In this document: in pieces, positions 1 to 8,625 of the stretch
Layout of the letters: every line of letters begins with the position of its first letter
Numbering within the stretch: the first letter of the stretch is position 1
DNA from: Maribacter orientalis
GTDB taxonomy: Bacteria; Bacteroidota; Bacteroidia; Flavobacteriales; Flavobacteriaceae
Reading direction: 5' to 3'
NCBI RefSeq assembly: GCF_900109345.1
Contig: NZ_FNZN01000003.1
Span: forward strand, 186,001-250,000
DNA: 64,000 bases
Made by a program: the position numbers and the translations under genes
The notes under the pieces: model-generated
The model's database searches: none
The model's input: only the letters and a program-made list of their open reading frames with translations
What the model was told of the DNA's origin: nothing

Positions 1-141
1 CTTCGATGAATTTTCTGAAGTAATGATTTTCGATTGTGACCATATCCCAATAATGGGATCATTGTTTTGTTCTATCCTAGAACAATTGGCTAGAAAGACT
101 ATGGCACAAATGGCCACCAAAGAGAGGAACTTCTTAGTCAT
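1..141 (-). CDS. Lipoprotein N-terminus, gene cut by the window edge
   Basis: Reading leftward from the ATG at 141 gives 47 codons without a stop up to base 1. The product starts MTKKFLSLVAIC and has a clear lipoprotein signal: basic n-region, hydrophobic core and a lipobox FLANC with Cys at residue 20. The mature part begins SRIEQNNDPIIGIWSQ. A PIIGxW start after the lipobox is reminiscent of small lipocalin-like lipoproteins, but too little is visible to assign a family. It is transcribed divergently from mdh. The rest of the gene lies left of the window. A rightward frame over the same bases (23-232) has no recognisable features and is taken as a shadow. Confidence 0.72.
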   Translation of the reverse strand, partial: MTKKFLSLVAICAIVFLANCSRIEQNNDPIIGIWSQSKIITSENSSK

Positions 142-358
142 AAGTAGGTTAATTTATTTTTTTTTGGATTTGGGATCCACAGTTATTAACGCAATGAATT
201 TCGCGTTATTATTTAAATTCGATGTATGGTAACTAATTGTCGATATCTTCGTTGAACTGCATTTATTTTTAACACCACGTGCATTTAATCGATGTTTTTA
301 AGGTGAATAAGTAGTAATTAAATGAGCTTCTCTAGACGATTTTTCGTCAATAAATACC

Positions 359-366
359 TATTTTTG
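359..366 (+). promoter_or_regulatory. Possible -7 promoter element of mdh
   Basis: TATTTTTG matches the Bacteroidota TAnnTTTG element and lies about 70 bases before the mdh start. I do not see a good TTG box 19 bases upstream, so this is a weak call. The rest of the 142-436 gap is AT-rich and holds no gene I can support. Confidence 0.3.
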
Positions 367-436
367 GATTGGAAATTCAATATAAATAAGGTCGGTGACC
401 CTATTTTATAAATAATAATTCATAAAATATATATAC

Positions 437-1363
437 ATGAAAGTTACAGTAGTTGGTGCAGGGGCAGTAGGTGCTAGTTGTGCAGAGTACATTGCTATTA
501 AAGATTTCGCATCTGAAGTTGTTATTTTGGACATTAAGGAAGGTTATGCAGAAGGTAAAGCAATGGATTTGATGCAGACTGCATCATTAATGGGATTTGA
601 TACTAAAATTACAGGCAGTACAAATGATTATGCTAGAACTGCTGATAGCCATATAGCTGTAATTACTTCTGGTATTCCGAGAAAGCCAGGTATGACTAGA
701 GAAGAATTGATTGGTATAAATGCAGGTATTGTAAAAACTGTTTCAAGTAACCTATTAAAGCATTCTCCAAATGTTATCATAATAGTAGTAAGTAATCCTA
801 TGGATACTATGACATATTTGGTACACAAAACTACTGGCATCCCTAAAAATAGAATTATAGGTATGGGTGGAGCTTTAGATAGTGCAAGATTTAAATACCG
901 TTTAGCAGAAGCTATGGAAGCTCCTATTTCAGATATCGATGGCATGGTTATAGGCGGTCATAGCGATACTGGTATGGTTCCATTAACTTCTCATGCGACA
1001 AGAAATAGTATTCGTGTTTCAGAATTTTTATCAGAAGATAGGCTACAACAAGTCGCCGATGATACTAAAGTTGGTGGCGCAACTTTAACGAAGTTGTTAG
1101 GTACAAGTGCTTGGTATGCTCCAGGTGCGGCAGTATCATCAATGGTTCAGGCAATAGCCTGTGACCAGAAGAAGATGTTTCCATGTTCTACCATGCTAGA
1201 TGGCGAATATGGATTAAGTGATATTTGTATCGGTGTTCCTGTAATTTTAGGAAAAGATGGGATCGAGAAAATTATCGATATACCATTAAGTGCCGCTGAA
1301 AAAGCGAAAATGAAGGAGAGCGCAGATGGTGTTTCTAAAACAAATGGCCTTTTAGAGTTGTAG
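437..1363 (+). CDS. mdh: Malate dehydrogenase
   Basis: Cytosolic NAD-dependent oxidation of malate to oxaloacetate in the TCA cycle. The 308-residue length is normal for the LDH-like bacterial Mdh group. The Rossmann motif GAGAVG is at residues 7-12, with Asp32 at the end of beta-2, which favours NAD over NADP. Substrate arginines are visible at 82 and 88 (IPRKPGMTR) and 151, and the catalytic His175 sits in GGHSD. The gene stands upstream of a small secreted protein and secDF, an order I recall from other flavobacteria. A strong hairpin follows the stop codon, so mdh is probably monocistronic. Confidence 0.97.
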   Translation: MKVTVVGAGAVGASCAEYIAIKDFASEVVILDIKEGYAEGKAMDLMQTASLMGFDTKITGSTNDYARTADSHIAVITSGIPRKPGMTREELIGINAGIVKTVSSNLLKHSPNVIIIVVSNPMDTMTYLVHKTTGIPKNRIIGMGGALDSARFKYRLAEAMEAPISDIDGMVIGGHSDTGMVPLTSHATRNSIRVSEFLSEDRLQQVADDTKVGGATLTKLLGTSAWYAPGAAVSSMVQAIACDQKKMFPCSTMLDGEYGLSDICIGVPVILGKDGIEKIIDIPLSAAEKAKMKESADGVSKTNGLLEL

Positions 1364-1380
1364 TTTATATACTCCTAAAC

Positions 1381-1427
1381 ATAAAAGTAAAACCTTTATA
1401 GTCTAACTATAAAGGTTTTACTTTTAT
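1381..1427 (+). terminator. Long perfect hairpin after mdh
   Basis: Bases 1381-1401 and 1407-1427 form a perfect 21-bp inverted repeat around the loop TCTAA. The core of the stem is AAACCTTTATAG/CTATAAAGGTTT and the arms end in A- and T-rich runs. It lies 17 bases after the mdh stop and fits an intrinsic terminator usable on either strand. Confidence 0.85.
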
Positions 1428-1492
1428 ATGGAAATAGGCTTCTGAAATATTTATAAAGTATAAAATAGACTACCTAGTATAATCTTTCTTTT

Positions 1493-1500
1493 TATATTTG
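1493..1500 (+). promoter_or_regulatory. -7 element directly before the next gene
   Basis: TATATTTG matches TAnnTTTG and ends only four bases before the ATG at 1505. If used, transcription would start at or next to the start codon, giving a leaderless or nearly leaderless mRNA. No convincing TTG -33 box is visible at the usual distance. Confidence 0.45.
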
Positions 1501-1504
1501 CCGC

Positions 1505-2122
1505 ATGAATGCAAAATGGTGCGTAAGTACTTTAATTATTATTCTAGCCGTATTAGGGCTAAGTCATGAGCAAAAAAAAGCTTCTAATCAGCAAATTCTC
1601 TTACAATTTACAGATGTAGAATTAGCTTCAGAAACTGCTCATGATGAAGTTTTGACAGCAATTACCAAAAGACTAAAGGTCTTAGGTATTGATGCTATTG
1701 AAATTATTGAAAATGACGGGAGACAAGTAAGTATTCGTTATTATAGTAATGTTGATGCATTTAGTGTTAAGGAATTTCTTACTGAAGAAAACCACCTTTC
1801 ATTAAAGTATCAAGATGAAATTCCTTTTGATTTTCCAAAAGAAGAGCTTCCTGAAAAGTATAATCTAGTAGTATCAGATCTGCATCAGCAAGCTGATAAT
1901 GGATTGAGTTTAAATGGAAATCTTGTTTTAATTCAAAAGCAAGATTATAATAGATTTTCTAATCCAGTAATTCTAAAGTTTAATAATACAATAGTTTTTA
2001 AACAAGATGCTATTGTAAATGTATCCTTTAAGATTAATAGAAATATTGCAATTGCAATAGATAACACTTCACAAACTATTCCAGAAGTTAGGGCAGGACC
2101 TAATGTTTATGGGAATAGCTAA
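1505..2122 (+). CDS. Small exported/anchored protein before secDF, unknown function
   Basis: A 205-residue protein with a hydrophobic N-terminal segment (about residues 5-20, WCVSTLIIILAVLGL) that serves as signal peptide or anchor. The rest is soluble and should face the periplasm. I do not recognise a named family. Residues about 48-75 (VLTAITKRLKVLGIDAIEII, then a basic VSIRYY strand) have the same spacing as the SecD P1 stretch VLRERIDGFGVTQPNI followed by ILVEL in the downstream SecDF. That suggests a shared beta-alpha-beta fold, which is my inference. It lies 112 bp before secDF in the same direction, so a role linked to the translocon is plausible but unproven. Confidence 0.8.
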   Translation: MNAKWCVSTLIIILAVLGLSHEQKKASNQQILLQFTDVELASETAHDEVLTAITKRLKVLGIDAIEIIENDGRQVSIRYYSNVDAFSVKEFLTEENHLSLKYQDEIPFDFPKEELPEKYNLVVSDLHQQADNGLSLNGNLVLIQKQDYNRFSNPVILKFNNTIVFKQDAIVNVSFKINRNIAIAIDNTSQTIPEVRAGPNVYGNS

Positions 2123-2157
2123 TTCCAACAAAAAACATCACTAAGGATCGTAATTAC

Positions 2158-2200
2158 TTTGCGTAAAAGTAGTTTGCTTTAGATTTTTAAATTACGCAAA
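2158..2200 (+). promoter_or_regulatory. Stem-loop in the secDF leader
   Basis: TTTGCGTAA (2158-2166) and TTACGCAAA (2192-2200) form a perfect 9-bp inverted repeat with a 25-base loop. No T-run follows, so it does not look like a terminator. It sits 34 bases before the secDF ATG and could be a leader structure or a protein-binding site. Confidence 0.4.
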
Positions 2201-2234
2201 ATCTTAATCAACATAAACTAAATATATTTTTAAA

Positions 2235-5204
2235 ATGCAAAACAAAGGACTTATAAAGCTTTTTGCTTTATTATTTGGGTTAGTTAGTATCTACCAGCTA
2301 TCCTATACTTTCATCACAAGCAAAGTAGAAAAAGAGGCGAACGTTTTCGCAGCGAGCCGTATAACGGAAGGAGAAGAGGGTTATGTAGCAAAAAGGGAAA
2401 TTGTAGCTGCAAGCTATCTTGATTCCATTGGCAATAACAGTATTCTTGGGTATACCAATTACAATGAAGCCAAAAAGAAGGAATTGAATAAAGGTCTTGA
2501 CCTTAAAGGTGGTATCAACGTAACACTACAGATTTCGGTTAAAGACATCCTCAAAGGATTGGCTAACAACACAAAAAGTCCAGTTTTTAATAAAGCTTTG
2601 GCCGATGCCGATGCTGCATCTCAAAATAGTGACGACACTTATATTGAATTGTTCTTCGAAGCATTCGATAAAATTAAAGGAGAAACTAAATTAGCTTCAC
2701 CTGATATTTTCGCCAACAAAGGTCTTAGTGATGAAATCAATTTTCAAATGTCAGATGATGAGGTTAAGCCTATCATCAGAAGAAAAATTGATGAGTCTAT
2801 TGTTTCTGCCTTTGAAGTATTAAGAGAGCGTATCGATGGTTTTGGTGTTACGCAACCAAACATTCAAAGAGAAGGTAATTCTGGGCGTATTTTGGTAGAA
2901 TTGCCAGGTGCTAGAGATATTGCTCGAGCACAAGATTTATTATCGAGTACTGCTCAATTAGAGTTTTGGGAAACATATAAGCAAAGCAATACAAGCTTTA
3001 GTACATTCCTTATTCAAGCGAATGAAAAATTAAAGGATATTGTAGAGGTAGAAAGACCTGAGCAAATTAAAGAAGAATCGGAATTAGATTCATTATTGTC
3101 TGATGTTTCTGCTGATTCTTTAGATTTAGCAACACAGGTAAATCCATTGTACGAATTGTTGATTCCTGCTAACCCGGGAACAAATGCAATGTTTCGCGCA
3201 GCTATTAAGGATACGGCAACTATCGGTTCTTATTTAAGAATGCCTGAAATTAGAAGGTTGTTACCTGCTGATATTCAGTTCACGAAATTTGTATGGGAAA
3301 GACCAGCTTCAGAAGATGTTGAAGTAATCGATTTATATGCATTAAAATCTAACCGTGATGGTACACCTAGAATTAGTGGTGATGTTGTAAGTGACGCTCG
3401 TGCAGATTTTGACCAGTTCAGTAAGCCTGCCGTTTCTATGACCATGAATACTAAAGGTGCTAAAGAATGGGAGAAATTAACCGGTGACGCTTATACGAAC
3501 CAAACAGGTATTGCTATTGTTCTAGATAACAAAGTGTATACCGCTCCAGGTGTTTCATCTGGTCCCATATCAGGTGGTCGTTCAGAGATCACTGGTAACT
3601 TTACGGTAAACGAAACAAAGGATATTTCGAATGTTCTTAGAGCTGGTAAATTACCTGCTTCTGCAGAAATTATTCAATCAGAAATTGTAGGTCCTTCATT
3701 AGGTCAAGAAGCTATTGATAGTGGTTTTATGTCTTTCTTAATCGCAATGGCGATTGTTCTATTATGGATGATCGGTTATTATGGTAAAGCTGGTGCATTT
3801 GCAGATATTGCTTTATTATTGAATATCTTATTGATTTTTGGAGTACTAACAAGTTTAAATGCGGTATTAACATTACCTGGTATTGCCGGTATCGTTTTAA
3901 CTATTGGTATGTCTGTAGATGCGAACGTACTTATCTTTGAGCGTATTAAAGAAGAGTTGGCAAAAGGTAAAGGAAAGAGCCAAGCAGTTGCTGATGGATT
4001 TGGAAATGCCTTGTCTTCTATTTTAGATGCTAACATTACTACTGGTTTAACTGCTGTTATATTATTTATTTTTGGCTCAGGACCTATAAAAGGATTTGCA
4101 ACTACCTTATTAATTGGTATTATAACATCTCTTTTTACCGCTATATTCATCACACGTCTATTAGTAGATTGGTATGTTGGGGGTAAAGGAAGAAGTTTAG
4201 ACTTCTCAACTAGTTTTACTAAAAACCTTTTCAAGAATATAAATATTGATTTCTTGGTTAAAAGAAAGATAGCTTACATACTATCAAGTGTTTTGGTAGC
4301 TGTTGGTTTGTTCTCATTATTCTTCGGACCTGGATTACAGCAAGGTGTAGATTTCGTAGGTGGCCGTTCGTATACAGTTCGTTTCGAACAACCGGTTAAT
4401 CCTTCTGAAATTACCTCTGAATTGAATACGGTATTTGGAAGTGGCACCAATGTGAAAACATATGGTGAATCTAATCAAGTAAAAATAACTACTCCTTATA
4501 AAGTTGATGTTGAAGGTATTGAGGTAGACAATGAAATTCAAGACAAATTATATACATCTCTTCAGAAATATTTACCAGATGGGATCAGTAAAGATGCTTT
4601 TGTTTTAGGTGGTGTAGATGATGAGGCTGTAGGTATTTTACAATCGGTTAAGGTTGGTCCTACAATTGCCGATGATATTAAAAACAATGCGTTTTTAGCT
4701 ATATTAGGTTCTTTAGCGGTAGTATTCCTATATATCTTATTAAGATTTAGAAGGTGGCAATTCTCATTGGGTGCGGTTGTTGCGGTATTTCATGATGTAT
4801 TGATTGTATTAGGTGTTTTCTCTATATTCGGTAAGTTGATGCCATTTAACATGGAAATTGACCAAGCGTTTATAGCCGCTATATTAACGGTAATCGGTTA
4901 TTCATTGAACGATACCGTGGTTGTATTTGACCGTATTCGTGAAACATTGTCAGAACGCGGCTGGAAAGGTGGTGAGAATATTAACTACGCTATAAACAGT
5001 ACTTTGAGTAGAACTTTGAATACTTCTTTGACTACACTAGTAGTGTTGTTGGCAATCTTCATATTTGGAGGTGAATCATTAAGAGGATTTATGTTCGCAA
5101 TGATAGTTGGTGTAGTTGTAGGTACATATTCATCTGTATTTATTGCAACTCCAGTAATGTTCGATGCATTAAGCAAGAAAATTACTTCTGGTAAAGAAGA
5201 ATAA
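2235..5204 (+). CDS. secDF: Fused protein translocase subunit SecDF
   Basis: Inner-membrane translocase accessory protein that uses the proton-motive force to help pull proteins out of the SecYEG channel. At 989 residues it is a SecD-SecF fusion, as usual in Bacteroidota. The SecD half has an N-terminal membrane segment, the LNKGLDLKGGINVTLQI motif near residue 85-100, a long periplasmic region, and a membrane domain with the SVDANVLIFERIKEEL motif. The SecF half starts near residue 670 with a membrane segment, then QGVDFVGGRSY and the membrane motif GYSLNDTVVVFDRIRE. A terminator follows the stop and is shared with the convergent ABC gene. Confidence 0.97.
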   Translation: MQNKGLIKLFALLFGLVSIYQLSYTFITSKVEKEANVFAASRITEGEEGYVAKREIVAASYLDSIGNNSILGYTNYNEAKKKELNKGLDLKGGINVTLQISVKDILKGLANNTKSPVFNKALADADAASQNSDDTYIELFFEAFDKIKGETKLASPDIFANKGLSDEINFQMSDDEVKPIIRRKIDESIVSAFEVLRERIDGFGVTQPNIQREGNSGRILVELPGARDIARAQDLLSSTAQLEFWETYKQSNTSFSTFLIQANEKLKDIVEVERPEQIKEESELDSLLSDVSADSLDLATQVNPLYELLIPANPGTNAMFRAAIKDTATIGSYLRMPEIRRLLPADIQFTKFVWERPASEDVEVIDLYALKSNRDGTPRISGDVVSDARADFDQFSKPAVSMTMNTKGAKEWEKLTGDAYTNQTGIAIVLDNKVYTAPGVSSGPISGGRSEITGNFTVNETKDISNVLRAGKLPASAEIIQSEIVGPSLGQEAIDSGFMSFLIAMAIVLLWMIGYYGKAGAFADIALLLNILLIFGVLTSLNAVLTLPGIAGIVLTIGMSVDANVLIFERIKEELAKGKGKSQAVADGFGNALSSILDANITTGLTAVILFIFGSGPIKGFATTLLIGIITSLFTAIFITRLLVDWYVGGKGRSLDFSTSFTKNLFKNINIDFLVKRKIAYILSSVLVAVGLFSLFFGPGLQQGVDFVGGRSYTVRFEQPVNPSEITSELNTVFGSGTNVKTYGESNQVKITTPYKVDVEGIEVDNEIQDKLYTSLQKYLPDGISKDAFVLGGVDDEAVGILQSVKVGPTIADDIKNNAFLAILGSLAVVFLYILLRFRRWQFSLGAVVAVFHDVLIVLGVFSIFGKLMPFNMEIDQAFIAAILTVIGYSLNDTVVVFDRIRETLSERGWKGGENINYAINSTLSRTLNTSLTTLVVLLAIFIFGGESLRGFMFAMIVGVVVGTYSSVFIATPVMFDALSKKITSGKEE

Positions 5205-5225
5205 ATAATTACTAACTCAACTTTT

Positions 5226-5259
5226 AAAATCGCTATCTCAAAAGGATAGCGATTTTTTT
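5226..5259 (+). terminator. Intrinsic terminator after secDF
   Basis: AAATCGCTATC (5227-5237) pairs with GATAGCGATTT (5245-5255) and is followed by a T-run. The convergent ABC gene ends at 5258, inside the T-run, and the A-rich left arm may let the hairpin work in both directions. Confidence 0.85.
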
Positions 5260-6490
5260 ATGGGGTAGTGATATATCCAATCGAACCTGAAGGTGCTATT
5301 TCTAGGGCGTAAACGCTCTTTGGTTCTAGGTTAGGCTCTTTTCTGTGAGATACAAATAGAATAGCTGTATTGGTTTCCTGAGCAATCTTGTTTACCAATG
5401 TAACTAATAGAGCGGCAGAGTTATCGTCCATTCCAGTAGTGGGCTCATCAAGTATAAGTAATGTAGGGTGCTTAACCATGGCTCTTGCAGTCATCACCAA
5501 TCTTTGCTTACCTGTTGATAGTTTATTAAAATAGGTGTCTTTTATATCATGGAGATTTAATACTAATAACCACTGTTTTATAACCCTTTTTTGAACTTCA
5601 GTCGGTATTGTATACAGACCTACGGAGTCTGTTAGTCCTGAGATTAACATGTTTTCTACAGTGTGTCTACCTTTAAATTTGTTGGTCATTGCAGGCGAAT
5701 AGTAGCCTATTTTCTTTTTAATATCCCATACGGTTTCACCGCTTCCTTTTAGCTTTCCGAAAAGAAATATTTCTTGCCCGAATGCTTTTGGGTTATCTCC
5801 TGTTATCATTGAAAGTATGGTAGATTTTCCACTTCCGTTGGCTCCGGTTAATTGCCAAAAATCCCCTTTATTTATAGTCCAACTGATATTGTCTAGTATT
5901 TTTTTGTTTCCATAAGAAATGCTAACATTCTTAAACTGTACTAATGGATTGTTAACGCTAGCTAGATTTTCTAACGGTTGCGGAATACTTAGGCCGCTAA
6001 AGGAATGTTTCTTGGTTTGCTTTTCAAACGTTGAATCTTGAATTTCAGTAAAGGTGTCGAAAGTCAATCTTCCGAAATTCTGTATAAAAGATAGAGTATC
6101 TGCCTTTCTACTCGCTATTTGTATAAAAGAAATGTGACTTGAATATTCCTTTAATATAGTTTTAAGTTCATTTTGAAATGAGATATCTAAATTGTCAAAA
6201 GGATTGTCTAAAATAATAAAATTTGGTTTTTCTTTAAGTAAATAATGAAGTAAGGCTTTCTTTTGCTCTCCGCTAGACATTGTTTCAAGAGACTGAATCT
6301 CTGTGCTAATAATTTTATGGTCGTGTTTGTCTTCCTCGTCTATAAGTTTCTCTAAGGTAAAAGGAGAGTATAAAAGTCCTTTCTTATTCTGATATTCTAT
6401 TAGCTCATTGGGAATTTTACCCTTTTGAAAATCTTCTATGAAATTCTTTTTTGCAGAGTTATTGTCAATATAGATTACCCAATGATTCAT
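5258..6490 (-). CDS. Two-NBD ABC ATPase (ModF/PhrA-like) with a degenerate first domain
   Basis: A 410-residue soluble ABC protein with two nucleotide-binding halves. The second half is complete: Walker A GANGSGKST at 216-224, signature LSTGKQR at 324-330, Walker B LLILDEP at 344-350 and the switch His382. The first half (1-150) keeps a signature-like SSGEQKK (72-78) and a Walker B-like FIILDNPFDNLD (91-102) but has no Walker A, so it probably cannot bind ATP normally. Layout resembles the ModF/PhrA group, whose role is poorly defined. No permease is adjacent, so transport is unlikely to be its job. The start codon directly abuts the upstream acetyltransferase stop (TAAATG). Confidence 0.85.
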   Translation of the reverse strand: MNHWVIYIDNNSAKKNFIEDFQKGKIPNELIEYQNKKGLLYSPFTLEKLIDEEDKHDHKIISTEIQSLETMSSGEQKKALLHYLLKEKPNFIILDNPFDNLDISFQNELKTILKEYSSHISFIQIASRKADTLSFIQNFGRLTFDTFTEIQDSTFEKQTKKHSFSGLSIPQPLENLASVNNPLVQFKNVSISYGNKKILDNISWTINKGDFWQLTGANGSGKSTILSMITGDNPKAFGQEIFLFGKLKGSGETVWDIKKKIGYYSPAMTNKFKGRHTVENMLISGLTDSVGLYTIPTEVQKRVIKQWLLVLNLHDIKDTYFNKLSTGKQRLVMTARAMVKHPTLLILDEPTTGMDDNSAALLVTLVNKIAQETNTAILFVSHRKEPNLEPKSVYALEIAPSGSIGYITTP

Positions 6491-7012
6491 TTATGCTTTA
6501 ATTCTAAAAATATGAACAGGATTGTCTTTATAGGTAGTGCTGAAGTCTATATACATTCCATTTTTTAATGCTGTTTTCTGTGAAGGAATATTATTTACTT
6601 GGATAATAGATATCAAACTATCAGCCCATTTATTCTCAAAAGCCACATCTTTGCATTTTTTGGCTGCTTCGAAAGCATAACCTTGTCGCCAATATTCTGG
6701 TAGAATTGAATAACCTATTTCTAACTCTTCTTTGTTATTTACGTTTTGAACTAAAAGACCTGCAATACCAATAAGTTTATTGGTTTCTTTTGAAAAAAGT
6801 GCATTCATGCCACCTGACTTTTCTTCATACCGTTCGAAAATTCTTGAAAATTGTTCGTTACATGTTGTAATGGGGTCTTTTGGTAGACCTGACCAATATT
6901 CACTACTTAAGGGTTCTTGGTGAAATGGGAGCCAGTTTTCAAAATCAGACCGTGTTACTTTTTTAAAAAGTAAGCGTTCTGATTCTTTATTATACAATAC
7001 ATAGTCTGGCAT
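6491..7012 (-). CDS. GNAT-family N-acetyltransferase (RimJ/RimL type)
   Basis: A 173-residue GNAT protein. The acetyl-CoA-binding region is visible as EIGYSILPEYWRQGYAFEAAK (motif A, with the pyrophosphate loop RQGYAFEA), followed by VNNIPSQKTALKNGM, the typical RimJ/RimL strand-loop where N and S contact the cofactor. The acceptor could be a protein N-terminus, an amino acid or a small molecule; the sequence does not say. It lies between the DUF192 lipoprotein gene and the ABC ATPase on the same strand and abuts the latter with zero spacing, so the two are very likely cotranscribed. Confidence 0.88.
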   Translation of the reverse strand: MPDYVLYNKESERLLFKKVTRSDFENWLPFHQEPLSSEYWSGLPKDPITTCNEQFSRIFERYEEKSGGMNALFSKETNKLIGIAGLLVQNVNNKEELEIGYSILPEYWRQGYAFEAAKKCKDVAFENKWADSLISIIQVNNIPSQKTALKNGMYIDFSTTYKDNPVHIFRIKA

Positions 7013-7047
7013 TTTACACTTGACTAAATTAATAGTAGAATTCGCAA

Positions 7048-7542
7048 TTAGTTGCGACTGAAACTAATGCGGTCACCAATAGATATCCCTAAAGTTTCTG
7101 CAAGACCACCATTTATTTCAAGAACATATTTTATCGGTGCCATTGATGATAAACTTGCTTCATTAAATGGTTGTGCATTTTCTTGCATGCTAGCAATAGT
7201 CATATCCTCTTTTATATAAATGATATCTAATGAAAATTCAGTGTTCTTCATATAAAAAGAGTGTATAGCTTCATCAGGGAATATAAAAAGCATAGCCTGA
7301 TTGTTTTTCATACCTTTTCTATACATCAATCCCGTTTGTGTTTCGTAATCCGTTTCAGCAAATTCTATGTCGAACTTTGTTTTTAAAGTATCGCTAGTGT
7401 TTGAATACACATTTAAATTTCCTTCGTGAGTAAATTCAATTTCTTGTGTTGAGATGGTTTTTTTAGCATCTTCCTTGCAAGAGGAAAATACCAGTGAAAA
7501 AACTGCTATGAAAATCCAAATTATACGTTTAAAACTTAGCAT
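7048..7542 (-). CDS. DUF192 family lipoprotein
   Basis: A 164-residue lipoprotein: hydrophobic signal (about 5-20) and lipobox VFSSC with Cys22. The mature domain is DUF192, recognised by FDIEFAETDYETQTGLMYRKGM, then MLFIFPDEAIHSFYMKNTEFSLDIIYI and a C-terminal YVLEINGGLAETLGISIGDRI. The family is small, secreted and of unknown function. The ATG overlaps the last base of the lgt stop (TAATG), so it is translationally coupled to lgt, the enzyme that lipidates proteins such as this one. Confidence 0.9.
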   Translation of the reverse strand: MLSFKRIIWIFIAVFSLVFSSCKEDAKKTISTQEIEFTHEGNLNVYSNTSDTLKTKFDIEFAETDYETQTGLMYRKGMKNNQAMLFIFPDEAIHSFYMKNTEFSLDIIYIKEDMTIASMQENAQPFNEASLSSMAPIKYVLEINGGLAETLGISIGDRISFSRN

Positions 7543-8504
7543 TATGCAGTTTTAGTTTTTCTGAACATGAAGAAAAGACCAATTAGAATGAATGGAATAC
7601 TTAACCATTGTCCTGTAGATAAAATACCCAAGGTATCTTCAAAACCACCTTGACTTTTCTTAACGAATTCTACGAAGAAACGTACCGACCAAAGTAACAC
7701 GAAAAACAACCCAAATAAATATCCTGGTTTATTCTTTTTGTCAGTTTTCCAATATAAAAAGTAAAGTAGGATGAATATGAATAAATAGCATATACCTTCA
7801 TATAATTGAGCAGGGTGTCGGTAAGGTATTTCTGCTAAATATTCTGAAAATTGTGGATTGTTCTCTATTGCGGCATATGCGGCATTTAATGTTTTTTCTT
7901 GAGTAATACCTAATGCTTTTGAGGGATGTAAGTCATCTGAATCACGTATGAACTTCGTGGCGAAAATGAAGTTTTCATCTACAATTTTCCCATTAATTTC
8001 AGAATTAAAAAAGTTTCCTAAGCGAACACAAAAGCATCCAATTGCAACCGGAATTACCATTCTATCAAATATCCAAAGCATGCTGAATTCAGGAAATTTT
8101 CTTGTATACAAGTAAGTGCCAACAATAATACCTAAAGTAGCTCCGTGACTTGCTAAGCCTGTGAAGCCAGTAAATTCATAACCATTTATTAAACCAAATA
8201 ACAAACTACCCGATTCACTTTCTCTTACCGGCAATAAAATTTCAGCAAGGTGATTGGAATAATAGGCCCAGTCGTAAAAGAAAACATGCCCTAATCTAGC
8301 ACCTAACATGGTGCCTAAAACGGTATATATAAAAAGGGAATCTAATTGTTCTACCGATTTTTTCTCGTTGGTAAAAATTCTTTTCATGATAAACCACCCA
8401 AGGGCGAAAGCAGTTATCCAAAGTAGATTATAATATTTAATCTGTATAAATCCTATATTGAAAAGAGTTTCATTCGGATTCCAAATAATTCCTAAGAAAT
8501 GCAT
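7542..8504 (-). CDS. lgt: Prolipoprotein diacylglyceryl transferase
   Basis: Integral inner-membrane enzyme that transfers diacylglycerol from phosphatidylglycerol to the lipobox cysteine, the first step of lipoprotein maturation. The 320 residues hold about seven membrane segments. The Lgt signature is present: IGCFCVRLGNFFNSEINGK around residue 155-173, with the conserved Arg, Asn and Glu, and HPAQLYEGI near residue 230. The window encodes many lipoproteins that need this enzyme. First gene of a compact leftward group with the DUF192 lipoprotein, GNAT and ABC genes. Confidence 0.96.
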   Translation of the reverse strand: MHFLGIIWNPNETLFNIGFIQIKYYNLLWITAFALGWFIMKRIFTNEKKSVEQLDSLFIYTVLGTMLGARLGHVFFYDWAYYSNHLAEILLPVRESESGSLLFGLINGYEFTGFTGLASHGATLGIIVGTYLYTRKFPEFSMLWIFDRMVIPVAIGCFCVRLGNFFNSEINGKIVDENFIFATKFIRDSDDLHPSKALGITQEKTLNAAYAAIENNPQFSEYLAEIPYRHPAQLYEGICYLFIFILLYFLYWKTDKKNKPGYLFGLFFVLLWSVRFFVEFVKKSQGGFEDTLGILSTGQWLSIPFILIGLFFMFRKTKTA

Positions 8505-8625
8505 GTGTTGTATTTTGAAAGGCTAAGATAATAAATAGCCAACAGACAAATTGATTTTGTAATACAGAGTTAGAGTAAAAGTTTATCTAGTTAGGAAAGA
8601 TAACTATTGTACGAATTCAAATTTT

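Noticed and set aside
46..96. Short dyads ATCCCA-ATAA-TGGGAT and TTGTTCTA-TCC-TAGAACAA
   Set aside because: They lie inside the coding part of the leftward lipoprotein gene, so no separate regulatory role is needed to explain them.
23..232. 69-codon rightward frame at the left edge
   Set aside because: It overlaps the leftward lipoprotein start, has no recognisable motif, and its composition looks like a complement of coding sequence.
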